Source: Agrococcus jejuensis (lineage in GTDB: Bacteria > Actinomycetota > Actinomycetes > Actinomycetales > Microbacteriaceae). From it: a stretch of DNA of 64,000 bases. Below are positions 9,553 to 18,083 of the stretch, piece after piece (the stretch's first letter is position 1; every line of letters begins with the position of its first letter). The stretch lies in contig NZ_LT629695.1 in NCBI RefSeq assembly GCF_900099705.1, positions 868,001-932,000 of the forward strand, given 5' to 3'. The position numbers and the translations under genes were made by a program. The notes under the pieces are model-generated. The model was not told the DNA's origin and did not search any database. It saw nothing but the letters and a program-made list of their open reading frames with translations.

Positions 9553-9690
9553 GATCGGTCACTCGTTGCCGGTGATTGGTCACTCGATGCCGATGAGTGG
9601 TCAGTAGATGTCGGTGAGTGGTCAGTAGATGTCGGTGAGTGGTCAGTAGATGTCGTCGCCACGGCGTGTCGACGACATCTACTGACCACT
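9553..9690 (+). repeat. Dispersed palindromic repeat family, copy 1 (with tandem left arms)
   Basis: Two GGTCACT-containing units (9558-9585) are followed by three tandem 21-bp copies of the left arm, GAGTGGTCAGTAGATGTCG, beginning at 9595, 9616 and 9637. The last copy pairs with 9670-9690 in a perfect 21-bp stem around an 11-nt loop. The same architecture recurs at 46164-46263 and 51858-51955. The stem arms in this copy read T/A at a position where copy 2 has C/G. It sits between the hydrolase gene and tRNA-Lys. Confidence 0.9.
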
Positions 9691-9719
9691 GTTCGCGTGG
9701 TGGAAGGATTGGACGTCGC

Positions 9720-9795
9720 GGGCCTCTAGCTCAGTCGGTAGAGCAGTGGACTTTTAATCCATCGGTCGTCGGTTCGAGCCCGACGGGGCCCACCA
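9720..9795 (+). tRNA. tRNA-Lys (anticodon UUU)
   Basis: A 76-nt cloverleaf: acceptor stem GGGCCTC with GGGGCCC (one G-U pair), D arm GCTC/GAGC with loop AGTCGGTA, anticodon stem GTGGA/TCCAT with loop CTTTTAA (anticodon TTT), five-base variable loop, T arm GTCGG/CCGAC with loop TTCGAGC, discriminator A and an encoded CCA end. Confidence 0.97.
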
Positions 9796-9833
9796 TCTGA
9801 GCCCACGCAGGAGACGCGCCGTAGCCTCGCCGC

Positions 9834-10070
9834 ATGGCGCACCACATCATGCTCGGCTCGACCCAGCCCTCCTGGGCGCTGCACGCCTCCGAGGACGTCG
9901 ACCAGGTGCGCGAGCGCCTGCGCGTCGCCGCATCCACGCGGCAGGCCGTCGACGTGAAGGTCGTCATCACGGGCACGACGACCCCGACGATCCTCACGAT
10001 CAACCCGGCCCAGCTCGGCTGGTGGGGCTTCCTCGACGCCGACGCGCCGCGCGTCCCAGCAGCAGGATGA
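9834..10070 (+). CDS. Small conserved-looking protein, 78 aa
   Basis: A short protein (MAHHIMLGSTQPSWALHASE at its start) with no membrane segment or signal peptide. It has a helical stretch DVDQVRERLRVAASTR and a strand-rich section DVKVVITGTTTPTILTINPA ending near a WWGF motif. The -10 sequence TAGCCT (9822-9827) lies exactly six bases before the ATG, the leaderless arrangement used by several genes in this window, which supports that it is real. I do not recognise a family. Confidence 0.6.
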   Translation: MAHHIMLGSTQPSWALHASEDVDQVRERLRVAASTRQAVDVKVVITGTTTPTILTINPAQLGWWGFLDADAPRVPAAG

Positions 10071-10196
10071 TGCGCCGACGACGCCGCGGCGAAGGGTGCG
10101 CGACGCGCGGGTGAACGATCGTCGATCGAGCCGCCGATCGGCCTCGAGCGCGTCGCGAGCACGCCACGCTGGACGCGTCGACGTGAAGGAGACGCG

Positions 10197-10916
10197 ATGT
10201 TCGCCAGCATCCTCTCGGGCTTCGGTGGCGCGAGCCTCAACCAGATCCTGAAGGTGGGTGGCGGCGTCCTCACGGTGCTGCTGATCGTGCCCGCGCTGCT
10301 CAAGCTGTTCATCGTCACGGTCGACGAGGGCTGGGCGGCGATCCGCACGCGCAACGGCAGGCCCATCATCCGCAAGCGCGAGCACGCCGTGCGGTACACG
10401 CGCGGCCCGAAGGCCGGGCAGCTGAAGCACCCCGCGAGCCCCGAGGGCGAGCTCGTGGTGCTGCGCCCCGGCACGCACGGCGCGTTCCCGCTGCTGCTCT
10501 GGTACCGCATGGTCGACGTGCGCACGCGCGCCGCCGACCTGCCCGCCCGCCACCTCACGACCGGCACGGGCCACACGTACCTCGTGCAGGCGTCGATCGA
10601 ATGGCGCCCCGAGGTCACGGGCAAGGCGCTCCGCGTCTTCGAGCTCGAGGTGCTCAACGTGCACGAGCGCGTGTCGAACGTCGTCGGCGCCGCGCTGCGC
10701 GACGTCATCCGCGACCTCGGCGCCCCGCCGCTGCCGTCGAACGCCGACATGTCGGACCTCGTGCTCGCCGAGTGCAGGCAGCAGGTGCTCGAGGCGTGCG
10801 GCGTCGAGCTCATCCGCGTCACGCTCACGGGCGACGCGCTCACCGAGGGCTACATGCTCGCGGAGGCGATCCGCACGCGCGAGCCCGGCGACGTCGTCGT
10901 GCCGCTCTCCCGCTGA
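10197..10916 (+). CDS. SPFH/band-7 domain membrane protein
   Basis: A 239-aa protein with one N-terminal hydrophobic segment (about residues 18-42) followed by a band-7/SPFH-type domain: it opens FIVTVDEGWAAIRTRNGRPI, continues with an FPLLLWYRMVDVRTR strand-rich part, and ends with a long helix (LAECRQQVLEACGVELIRVT). Such stomatin-like proteins organise membrane microdomains or hold proteases; here no partner NfeD or FtsH gene is adjacent, so the role is open. AAGGAG lies 6 nt before the ATG. Confidence 0.8.
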   Translation: MFASILSGFGGASLNQILKVGGGVLTVLLIVPALLKLFIVTVDEGWAAIRTRNGRPIIRKREHAVRYTRGPKAGQLKHPASPEGELVVLRPGTHGAFPLLLWYRMVDVRTRAADLPARHLTTGTGHTYLVQASIEWRPEVTGKALRVFELEVLNVHERVSNVVGAALRDVIRDLGAPPLPSNADMSDLVLAECRQQVLEACGVELIRVTLTGDALTEGYMLAEAIRTREPGDVVVPLSR

Positions 10917-10984
10917 CGGGGGATGCCGCATCCAGGCCGGATGCGTAGCGTGGATGCATCGCATCCGACGCGAGGAGCACCACG

Positions 10985-12106
10985 ATGACCGCGTTCCCGG
11001 CCTCCACCTGGACCCGACCCCCGAGGCAGCGCACCGGCGTGCTCGGGCTCGGCCTCCTCGCCATCGCGGTCTCGACGTGGCTGCTCGCGCCGCAGACGCT
11101 CGCCGCCATCGGCCTCGTCGCGACGCCCGACCTCGGCCTGGTCGCCGAGGCGGCGATCTCGGCTGCGGTGCCGGCGTCGATGGTGCTGGCGCTCGGCGCC
11201 GTCGCGTCGCGCGTCGCGTGGCTGCTCGTGCTGGCGATCCCGGTGCTCGCCGTCCACGGCCTCGCGCTCGTCGTCGTCGCGATCGTCGTGGGCGCGAACG
11301 GCGCGCCCGGCGTCGTCGTGCTCGGCCACCTGGGCGACGCCGTCGCCATGGGCATCGCCGTCGCCGCCGTCATCGTGGCGCTCGTCGCGACCGCGGCGGC
11401 CCGCGCGGGCGACCGCCGCGAGGGCGCGACATGGATCGCGGCCGTCGTCGTCGCGGCGATCGCCGGCGCGATCGTCGTCGCGACGCCGTACGTGCGCTCC
11501 CCCGACGGCGGCGCGCTCACGCTGCTGCTGTCCGACACGCTCGTCGTCGCGACGCTGCTCGTCGCCGTGGGCGTCGCGGGCATCCGCCACGCGGCCGCCC
11601 GGTGGGCAGCCGCTGCGCTCGCGCTCGCCGCCGCGACGTGGATCGTGCTGCTCGAGACGGCGGTGCTGCCGTGGGGCACCGCAGGCACCATCGCGATCGC
11701 GATCGTGCGCGCCCTGCTGCTGCTGCTCGGCGGCGCGCTCGTGGCGCTGTCGACGCGGTGGCTCGCGCGACCGCACGGGGTGGCGCCGCCCGTCGTGCCG
11801 GCCCGCGCACCGCATCCCGGCGCCCCGCACGTCGCGCCGCCCGTCGTGGCCGCAGCGCCCGTCGCCCCGCCGGTCGTGCACGCGGCGAGCGTGCCCCCGC
11901 CCGTCGTGCCGAGCCCGGCCGCCGACGCAGCACCCGCATCGGTGGAGCCCGTCGCCGAGGCCCACGCACCGGGCGTGCCCGACGACGTGGATGCCGCGAT
12001 CGACCAGAGCGACCAGGAGGTGCCGACGGATGCCGCGGCACCGGTCGACGAGTCGACCGACGACGCCGACCGCGGCACGGGCGCAGCCGGCACGCAGACG
12101 CCGTAG
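10985..12106 (+). CDS. Polytopic membrane protein with Pro/Val-rich cytoplasmic tail
   Basis: A 373-aa protein with seven to eight hydrophobic segments in its first 260 residues, then a disordered tail of about 110 residues with repeated APPVV/PPPVV motifs and an acidic end. GAGGAG stands about 8 nt before the ATG, and TAGCGT at 10946 can be the -10 box. I recognise no transporter or enzyme signature. The repetitive tail suggests a protein-interaction or stalk role, which is inference only. Unlike its neighbours it has a normal leader. Confidence 0.75.
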   Translation: MTAFPASTWTRPPRQRTGVLGLGLLAIAVSTWLLAPQTLAAIGLVATPDLGLVAEAAISAAVPASMVLALGAVASRVAWLLVLAIPVLAVHGLALVVVAIVVGANGAPGVVVLGHLGDAVAMGIAVAAVIVALVATAAARAGDRREGATWIAAVVVAAIAGAIVVATPYVRSPDGGALTLLLSDTLVVATLLVAVGVAGIRHAAARWAAAALALAAATWIVLLETAVLPWGTAGTIAIAIVRALLLLLGGALVALSTRWLARPHGVAPPVVPARAPHPGAPHVAPPVVAAAPVAPPVVHAASVPPPVVPSPAADAAPASVEPVAEAHAPGVPDDVDAAIDQSDQEVPTDAAAPVDESTDDADRGTGAAGTQTP

Positions 12107-12204
12107 TCGACGCGGGCCGTCGCCGACCACGCAGGGCGCGGTCGCCGGCGCAACCCCGTCGCGTCGTTGCCCGCATCGACGCCGTCGCTCCGTATGGTTC
12201 GAGG

Positions 12205-12882
12205 ATGGAGCATCCCGTCGCCGAGGTCGTCCTGCCGTGTCTCGACGAGGCGGCAGCGCTCCCCCGCGTGCTCGGTGCGCTGCCCCCTGGCGTGCGGGCG
12301 ATCGTCGTCGACAACGGCTCGACCGACGGATCGGCCGACGTGGCACGGGCGCACGGCGCGATCGTGGTGCACGAGTCGCGGCGCGGGTTCGGCTCCGCGG
12401 CGCACGCGGGGCTGCTGGCGGCGACGGCCGACGTCGTGGCGTTCTGCGACGCCGACGGCTCGTTCGACACCGCGGAGCTCGTGCGGGTCATCGACCCGAT
12501 CGTCGACGGCTCCGCCGACCTCGTGCTCGCACGCCGCCGACCTGCGCGCTACTCGGCGTGGCCGACGCACGCGCGCATCGCGAACCTGGCGCTCGCCCGC
12601 ATCATCCGCCGCGCGACCGGGCTGCCGATGCACGACCTCGGCCCCATGCGCGCCGCGCGTCGCGAGTCCTTGCTCGCCCTCGACCTGCAGGACCGCCGCA
12701 GCGGCTATCCGCTCGAGATGCTGCTGCGCGCCGTGCAGGAGGGATGGCGGGTGCAGGAGACGGAGGCGACCTACCTGCCTCGCACGGGGCGCTCGAAGGT
12801 CACGGGCACCGTGCGCGGCACCATCACGGCGATCCGCGACATGCGAGGCGTCATCGCGCGTGTCGGCGAGGTGCGCGCATGA
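12205..12882 (+). CDS. Family 2 glycosyltransferase (DPM1/dolichyl-phosphate-sugar-synthase-like)
   Basis: A 225-aa cytoplasmic GT-A transferase. Visible are the start EVVLPCLDEAAALPRVL, the VVDNGSTDGS nucleotide-binding segment, the metal-binding DXD-type motif in AFCDADGSFD, and the acceptor-side segment HDLGPMRAARRE. It lacks the C-terminal membrane helices of full polyprenol-phosphate transferases. The start is ATG at 12205, since TATGGT stands exactly six bases upstream (leaderless). It overlaps the DUF2064 gene by ATGA and the methyltransferase follows, a three-gene operon. As I recall, M. tuberculosis Rv0539-Rv0540 has the same GT2-DUF2064 pair near pnp and galE3, so the locus seems conserved. 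Confidence 0.88.
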   Translation: MEHPVAEVVLPCLDEAAALPRVLGALPPGVRAIVVDNGSTDGSADVARAHGAIVVHESRRGFGSAAHAGLLAATADVVAFCDADGSFDTAELVRVIDPIVDGSADLVLARRRPARYSAWPTHARIANLALARIIRRATGLPMHDLGPMRAARRESLLALDLQDRRSGYPLEMLLRAVQEGWRVQETEATYLPRTGRSKVTGTVRGTITAIRDMRGVIARVGEVRA

Positions 12883-13571
12883 CGACGCTCATCGTGATCG
12901 CGAAGGAGTGCATCCCCGGCAAGGTCAAGACGCGGCTGCACCCGCCGTACTCGCTCGAGCAGGCTGCCGACATCGCGAGCGCGAGCCTGCACGACACCCT
13001 CGCGACGCTCGCCGACGTGCCCGCCACGCGGCGCGTGCTGTGCTTCGACGGCACCACGCCACCGCCCGCGGCCGCCGCGTACGAGGTCGTGCACCAGGTC
13101 GACGGCGACCTCGACGAGCGGCTCGCGGCGATCTTCGACGACGTCGACGGCGACGCGGTGCTCGTCGGCATGGACACGCCGCAGCTCGACGCCGCCGCCG
13201 TCGCCGCCGCCTTCGCGCCGTGGCCGGAGGGCGTGGATGCGTGGTTCGGCCCTGCATCCGATGGCGGCTTCTGGCTGCTGGGGCTGCGCGCGATGCCGGG
13301 CCGCGGAGACCTCATCCGCGGCGTGCCGATGTCGCGCGACGACACCGGCACGATCCAGCGCGCGCGACTCGTGGATGCCGGGCTCGGCATCCGCGATCTC
13401 GAGGCGTTGCGCGACATCGACGACGCCGAGGCGCTCGCCGCCGTCGTCGCCCGCATCCCCCGCAGTCGCACGGCTGCGGCCGCCCGCGCCTCGGGCGTGG
13501 CAATCCGCACGGTCGCGACGGAACGAACCCACGGCACGCCCAGCGCGACGCGACCGGAGACCCGGTCGTGA
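12879..13571 (+). CDS. DUF2064 / TIGR04282-type nucleotidyl- or glycosyltransferase-like protein
   Basis: A 230-aa GT-A fold protein of the CofC-like DUF2064 group. The characteristic opening is TTLIVIAKECIPGKVKTRL; the middle contains GMDTPQL and ASDGGFWLLGL, which are the conserved family signatures. Members occur beside GT2 enzymes and have been linked by annotation to arsenosugar or rSAM-associated glycosylation, but no function is proven to my knowledge. Start ATG overlaps the preceding stop (ATGA) and its stop overlaps the following GTG (GTGA), so the three proteins are probably made together. The last 30 residues are Arg/Thr rich and likely disordered. Confidence 0.88.
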   Translation: MTTLIVIAKECIPGKVKTRLHPPYSLEQAADIASASLHDTLATLADVPATRRVLCFDGTTPPPAAAAYEVVHQVDGDLDERLAAIFDDVDGDAVLVGMDTPQLDAAAVAAAFAPWPEGVDAWFGPASDGGFWLLGLRAMPGRGDLIRGVPMSRDDTGTIQRARLVDAGLGIRDLEALRDIDDAEALAAVVARIPRSRTAAAARASGVAIRTVATERTHGTPSATRPETRS

Positions 13572-14290
13572 CCGACCCGCCGGGAGCGTCCGACGAGAGG
13601 GAGCTCGTGACCGACTTCGGCGAAGGTGGCCAGGCGCCGTACGAGCACGCCCTGCGCTCCGGCAGCACCGCGATGCTGCGCCTGCGCGAGGTCGGCGGCT
13701 CCGACGAGGGCGTGACGAGCCTCATCGACGTGGCACGCTTCACGGCGTCGGCAGACGACGTCGACCTGTCGATCGTCGAGCGCGGCGAGGGTCCCGTCAT
13801 CGACCTCGGGTGCGGGCCCGGCCGCATGGTGCGCGCCGCGATCGACCTGGGTCGGCGCGCGATCGGCATCGACGTGTCGGCCTCGGCCGTGGCCCTGGCG
13901 CGCAGCCAAGGCCTGCCCGTGCTGCAGGCGTCGCTCTTCGACCCGCTGCCCGGCGAGGGCATGTGGGGTCAGGCGCTGCTGCTCGACGGCAACCTCGGCA
14001 TCGGCGGCGACGTGCCGCGCCTCCTGCGACGTGCGAGCGAGCTCGTGCACGACGACGGCACCGTCGTGGTGGAGGCGCATCCCGTCGCCGGCCACTGCCG
14101 GCGCTTCCAGGCGGTGCTCGTCGACGAGCACGGCGGCGCCAGCGAGACGTTCCCGTGGGCGGAGATGGGATGCGATGCGCTCGTCGCCGCGGTGCGCGAC
14201 GCCGGGCTCATCGTCAGGGCGCAGTGGTCGGCGGAGTGCCGGACGTTCGTCGAGATCGCACGAACCCGATCCCGGCCGCGAGCAGCGTGA
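13568..14290 (+). CDS. Class I SAM-dependent methyltransferase
   Basis: A 240-aa Rossmann-fold methyltransferase with motif I VIDLGCGPGRMV, the acidic motif IGIDVSASAVALAR, and a motif-IV region MWGQALLLDGNLGIGG. The GTG start overlaps the DUF2064 stop. The 3' end overlaps the convergent membrane-protein gene (stop at 14214) by 77 bp, so the last 25 residues are encoded opposite that gene. The substrate is unknown; operon context with two GT-A proteins points to a sugar or lipid-linked acceptor. Confidence 0.87.
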   Translation: MTDPPGASDERELVTDFGEGGQAPYEHALRSGSTAMLRLREVGGSDEGVTSLIDVARFTASADDVDLSIVERGEGPVIDLGCGPGRMVRAAIDLGRRAIGIDVSASAVALARSQGLPVLQASLFDPLPGEGMWGQALLLDGNLGIGGDVPRLLRRASELVHDDGTVVVEAHPVAGHCRRFQAVLVDEHGGASETFPWAEMGCDALVAAVRDAGLIVRAQWSAECRTFVEIARTRSRPRAA

Positions 14291-14663
14291 CGGCGGCGAT
14301 CGCCGCCCACAGCAGCAGCAGGTCGCGCACGTAGTCGCCGGCGAGCACGCTCTCGTTGCGTGCGCCGCGCGCCTGGGCGATGACGAGCGGCACGGCCAGG
14401 AGCGTCAGGCACGCGCCGACTCCCCACGCCATGCGGATGACGGTGCGCGACCGGTCGGGCAGCACGTGCCCGACGCGGTCGAGCGTGCGGGTGGTGAGCG
14501 TCGTCGCGGGCGCGAGGATGCCGTCGTGCACGATGATCGCGCCGGCGAGCCACGCGCCGAGCGACAGCAGCTGGTCGAACCGCTGCGTGACGAGCAGCAG
14601 CACGACGCCGAAGCCGGTCGCGCCGACCCCCGCCGCGAGCAGTGCGATGCGCGCGATCCTCAT
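14214..14663 (-). CDS. Small four-helix membrane protein
   Basis: A 149-aa protein with four hydrophobic segments (about residues 5-25, 35-52, 75-95 and 110-132) and a charged C-terminus ending in RRTSGTPPTTAP-type sequence. Its ATG overlaps the stop of the molybdopterin oxidoreductase gene (ATGA), so it is the third gene of that operon. No family recognised. Its end overlaps the convergent methyltransferase gene by 77 bp. It could be a membrane partner of the oxidoreductase or of the glycan locus. Confidence 0.72.
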   Translation of the reverse strand: MRIARIALLAAGVGATGFGVVLLLVTQRFDQLLSLGAWLAGAIIVHDGILAPATTLTTRTLDRVGHVLPDRSRTVIRMAWGVGACLTLLAVPLVIAQARGARNESVLAGDYVRDLLLLWAAIAAVTLLAAGIGFVRSRRTSGTPPTTAP

Positions 14664-15265
14664 GACAGCACGTCGATCCGTGCGAGCCACTTCGTCTGCA
14701 GCACCCCGGGCCGACCCGGGGCGATGATGCGCGCCGGGTAGCCGTGATCGAGCGACAGCGCCTCGCCGTTCAGCTCGAGCGCCACGAGCGTCGTGGGGTC
14801 GTCGACGAACTCGGGTCCCATCTCGGTGACGCGGTAGTTGCCGCTCGGCTGCAGGCTCGTGATGCGCACGCCGCGATGCTGCTGCCCGGTCGCGGCGACG
14901 AGCTCGAGCAGGCGCACCCCGCGCCAGTCGGCCGTGGTGCTCCATCCCTCGACGCAGGCGATCGGCAGGCGGGAGGCCGTCTGCCCCGTGCCGAGCAGCT
15001 GGTCGCGCGTGAACGAGAGCGTGGATCCGCCGCCGCGCACGATGAGGCGCCACGTGTCGGCGGTCGCGAGGTCGAGCACGCCCGCCTCCTCCGCGGTGCG
15101 GTTGATGGGCACGCCCTGCGGGCCCTCGCCGGCGCGACGCGGGGCGAATGCCGCGAACGGGGCGAGCGGCGCGATCGTCTGCCCCGCAGTGACGGCGGTG
15201 ACGGCGAGCGTCGCGAGTCCCACGCCCGTGAGGAACGTACGGCGGCTGCGGGGGTCGTCGGTCAT
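14660..15265 (-). CDS. Tat-exported molybdopterin oxidoreductase, sulfite-oxidase fold
   Basis: A 201-aa protein with a twin-arginine signal (SRRTFLTGVGLA) and a compact sulfite-oxidase-type Moco domain. The molybdenum-ligand cysteine is visible in PIACVEGWS, followed by WRGVRLLELV and, near the end, the family segment GYPARIIAPGRPG. It resembles the MsrP/YedY-type catalytic subunit but is shorter. The adjacent upstream gene encodes a cytochrome-b-like membrane protein, which would feed electrons, in the manner of MsrP-MsrQ. Start ATG overlaps the cytochrome gene stop (ATGA). The substrate is unknown. Confidence 0.88.
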   Translation of the reverse strand: MTDDPRSRRTFLTGVGLATLAVTAVTAGQTIAPLAPFAAFAPRRAGEGPQGVPINRTAEEAGVLDLATADTWRLIVRGGGSTLSFTRDQLLGTGQTASRLPIACVEGWSTTADWRGVRLLELVAATGQQHRGVRITSLQPSGNYRVTEMGPEFVDDPTTLVALELNGEALSLDHGYPARIIAPGRPGVLQTKWLARIDVLS

Positions 15266-15954
15266 GCGCCGTCTCGCTCTCGCGTGGTCGCGGTCGCCGG
15301 CGCGTCCGCACCGACCGGATCCGTCGGGTCGTTCGCGTCGGGAGTCGCGGGGCGCACGATGCGTGGCGTCGGCCGAGGCGTCTCGCCGCGGTCGCGGCGC
15401 CAGTGCGCGACGATCTGCGGCAGCTTCGCGGCGACGTGCACCGCGAGCGACCCGATCACCACCCATGCGAGCGCCAGGTGCACGCGTCGGAACGAGAACT
15501 CCCACGGGTACCACTGCAGCGTGTTGAGGAAGCCGATGGCGACCTGCACGAGCGAGCTCGACACGAGCATCGCGATCGACAGGCGCTCGAGCCCGTGCAG
15601 GGGCGAGTCGAGGGGCGGCCACGAGAACAGTCGGGGGTAGACGATCCAGAGCTTGCCGAGCAGCAGCGGGATCGCAGCCGTGCCGGAGATGACGTGCAGG
15701 CCCTGCGTCCACTGGTAGATCCACGTCGGCCGCGTCGGGAAGACCATCCACGGCAGCGGATCCTGCAGGGCGTGGCTGTACATGCCCGTCGCGAAGCAGA
15801 CGACGAAGGCGAGGCCGAGGAGCCGACCGACGACGACCGCCGACCGCGTCGTGCGCGCAGGCGAGTCGAGCGCCGTGCGCGCCCACGCGAACCGCGCCTC
15901 GAGGAACCGCGTGGCCATCGCGGGCACGCGGCGCCGTCCTCGTGCGGTGCCCAT
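15262..15954 (-). CDS. Cytochrome-b561-like membrane protein
   Basis: A 230-aa protein with four to five hydrophobic segments and several membrane histidines (YSHALQD, GLHVISG, FRRVHLALAW, LAVHVAAK) in the spacing expected for di-heme cytochrome b. A proline/threonine-rich cytoplasmic tail follows. I chose ATG at 15954; an alternative ATG at 15918 would remove a basic N-terminus, and no Shine-Dalgarno sequence decides it. It is the first gene of the operon with the molybdopterin oxidoreductase and probably passes quinol electrons to it. Confidence 0.82.
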   Translation of the reverse strand: MGTARGRRRVPAMATRFLEARFAWARTALDSPARTTRSAVVVGRLLGLAFVVCFATGMYSHALQDPLPWMVFPTRPTWIYQWTQGLHVISGTAAIPLLLGKLWIVYPRLFSWPPLDSPLHGLERLSIAMLVSSSLVQVAIGFLNTLQWYPWEFSFRRVHLALAWVVIGSLAVHVAAKLPQIVAHWRRDRGETPRPTPRIVRPATPDANDPTDPVGADAPATATTRERDGA

Positions 15955-16134
15955 CACTGCAGTATGCGTCGCGGGCGGACCAATCGGATCGCGCCGAGCG
16001 CTGCGAACGCCGATCGGATCGGCGCGCCGTCGCCGCATCCGCCTGCGACGCGCCACAGCGTCCGACAGCGACGGGCGGATGCGGCGGCAGACTGAGCGTC
16101 GACGACCGACGATGGAACGACGAGGGTGGACAGC

Positions 16135-16998
16135 ATGGCAGGCACGGGCATCGAGCCGAGGATCGGCGTCATCGGAGGATCGGGGCTGCAGCGTCTGCTG
16201 CCGGAGGGCCAGGGCGAGGAGCTCGACGTCGCGACGCCGTTCGGGCCGACCTCGGGACCCATCACGGTCGGCGAGCTCGGTGGCACGGGCGTCGCCTTCC
16301 TGGCACGGCACGGCCGCGGCCATTCCGTCGCGCCGCACGAGATCCCTGCGAAGGCGAACGTGTGGGCGCTCGCGAGCCTCGGCGTGCGTGCGATCGTCTC
16401 GTCGACCGCCGTCGGCGGGCTGCGCGAGGAGCTCGCGCCCGGCAGCCTCGTCGTGCCCGACCAGCTCATCGACATGACGCGGGCCCGCGGGGGCGACGAG
16501 CGACGGGACACGTACTTCGGGGCGGGCGTCGTCGAGCACCTGACGTTCGCCGACCCGTGCACGCCATCGCTCGTCGCCGCCGCACGTGCGGCGCTCGCGC
16601 GCATCGGCGAGGTCGCCGTGAGCCCCGCGACGACGGTCGTGATCGACGGGCCGCGCTTCTCGACGCGCGCCGAGTCGCGGTGGTACCGGTCGCTCGGCGG
16701 CGACATCGTGAACATGACGCAGTACCCGGAGTCGGCGCTCGCCGCCGAGCTCGGCCTCGGCTACGTGAACCTGTCGTTCGTGACCGACACCGACGCCGGC
16801 GTCGCATCGGCGGTCGACGACGAGGATGCGGTCGACGCGTCGCGCGTGTTCGAGCGCCTCGCGGCTGCGCAGCCGCGCATCGTCGCGGCCATCGCCGCGA
16901 TCGTCGCCGCCGTGCCCGACGACCTCCGGCTCTCGTCGGGGATCGCCCGCGAGCACGTGGATGCCGTGCTGGCGATGGCGCCGAGGGTCTCCGCATGA
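16135..16998 (+). CDS. S-methyl-5'-thioadenosine phosphorylase-like enzyme (purine phosphorylase family 2)
   Basis: A 287-aa cytoplasmic phosphorylase that would split methylthioadenosine or another purine nucleoside with phosphate. Visible family motifs: IGVIGGSGLQ at the N-terminus, the phosphate-binding LARHGRGH, HEIPAKANVWAL, and the substrate segment NMTQYPESALAAELGL. GAGGGTGG lies about 7 nt before ATG 16135; an in-frame GTG at 16126 is possible. Its stop overlaps the next ATG (ATGA), tying it to a sugar epimerase and a membrane protein. M. tuberculosis pnp (Rv0535) is, from memory, likewise followed by galE3. Confidence 0.88.
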   Translation: MAGTGIEPRIGVIGGSGLQRLLPEGQGEELDVATPFGPTSGPITVGELGGTGVAFLARHGRGHSVAPHEIPAKANVWALASLGVRAIVSSTAVGGLREELAPGSLVVPDQLIDMTRARGGDERRDTYFGAGVVEHLTFADPCTPSLVAAARAALARIGEVAVSPATTVVIDGPRFSTRAESRWYRSLGGDIVNMTQYPESALAAELGLGYVNLSFVTDTDAGVASAVDDEDAVDASRVFERLAAAQPRIVAAIAAIVAAVPDDLRLSSGIAREHVDAVLAMAPRVSA

Positions 16999-18083
16999 GC
17001 GCGGCGACGACGCTGCTCGTCACGGGCGGCGCGGGCTTCATCGGCTCGCACGTCGTCGAGGCGGCGCTCGCGCGCGGCTGGCGCGTCCGCGTGCTCGACT
17101 CGCTGCGCCGCGACGTGCACGGCGACGGCACGATGCGCGTGCCGGCGCAGGACGGGCTCGAGATGGTCGTCGGCGACGTCGCGCGCGAGCGCGACGTCGC
17201 ATCCGCGCTCGAGGGCGTCGACGTCGTCTGCCACCTCGCCGCGAAGGTGGGCCTCGGCGTCGACTTCGGCGATGCCGCCGACTACGTCGCGAGCAACGTG
17301 GGGGCGACGGCGGTGCTGCTGCAGGCGATGCGCGTCGCGCAGGTGCGCAGGCTCGTGCTCGCCTCGTCGATGGTCGTGTACGGCGAGGGCGCCTACCGCG
17401 ACGCGGAGGGCCCCCTCACGGTGCCACCGCGCGCCGCCGACGATCTCGAGGCCGGCCGGTTCGAGCCGATCTCGCCCCGCACCGGCGAGCCCGTGGAGCC
17501 GCTGCTCGTCGACGAGGCGGCGCCGAGCGATCCGCGCAACGTCTACGCGGCGTCGAAGCTCGCGCAGGAGCACCTCGCCGCCGCATGGGCTCGCGGTGGC
17601 GACGGCACGGCCGCGCTGCTGCGGTTCCACAACGTCTACGGGCCGCACATGCCGATGGGCACGCCCTACGCGGGCGTCGCATCCCTGTTCCGCTCGGCGC
17701 TCGAGCGAGGGGAGGCGCCCCGCGTCTTCGAGGACGGTCGTCAGCGACGGGACTTCGTGCACGTGCGCGACGTCGCCGACGCGAACCTCGCGGCGGCCGA
17801 CTGGACCGCGAGCGCGCCCGCGGGCACCGTCAGGGCGTTCAACGTCGGCAGCGGCGTCGTGCACACGATCGGCGAGATGGCGACGGCGCTCGCCGACGCG
17901 TTCGGGGGGCCCGATCCCGTCGTGACCGGCGAGTTCCGGCTCGGCGACGTGCGCCACGTCACGGCGTCGTCGCAGCGCGCCGCCGACGAGCTCGACTGGC
18001 GTGCGGCCATCGGCTTCGAGGAGGGCATGCAGCAGTTCGCGCACGCGCCGCAGCGTCCGCCCGCAGGCGGAGGCGACACGTGA
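16995..18083 (+). CDS. NAD-dependent sugar epimerase/dehydratase (extended SDR, GalE-like)
   Basis: A 362-aa extended short-chain dehydrogenase. The dinucleotide-binding motif TGGAGFIGS is at the N-terminus, the serine region SSMVVYGEG in the middle, and the catalytic YxxxK in VYAASKLAQEH. It also has the FHNVYGPHMP and QRRDFVHVRDVA substrate-domain signatures of nucleotide-sugar epimerases. Overlaps the preceding and following genes by ATGA and GTGA. It would supply a nucleotide sugar to the glycosyltransferases of this locus; the sugar cannot be told from sequence. Confidence 0.9.
   Translation: MSAATTLLVTGGAGFIGSHVVEAALARGWRVRVLDSLRRDVHGDGTMRVPAQDGLEMVVGDVARERDVASALEGVDVVCHLAAKVGLGVDFGDAADYVASNVGATAVLLQAMRVAQVRRLVLASSMVVYGEGAYRDAEGPLTVPPRAADDLEAGRFEPISPRTGEPVEPLLVDEAAPSDPRNVYAASKLAQEHLAAAWARGGDGTAALLRFHNVYGPHMPMGTPYAGVASLFRSALERGEAPRVFEDGRQRRDFVHVRDVADANLAAADWTASAPAGTVRAFNVGSGVVHTIGEMATALADAFGGPDPVVTGEFRLGDVRHVTASSQRAADELDWRAAIGFEEGMQQFAHAPQRPPAGGGDT

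Noticed and set aside
9595..9690. CRISPR-like array in the tandem 21-bp repeats
   Set aside because: The repeats are directly adjacent with no unique spacers, and no cas gene is nearby.
9720..9795. Integrated element using tRNA-Lys as attachment site
   Set aside because: No duplicated tRNA 3' end, integrase or phage-like gene is visible in the following 50 kb.
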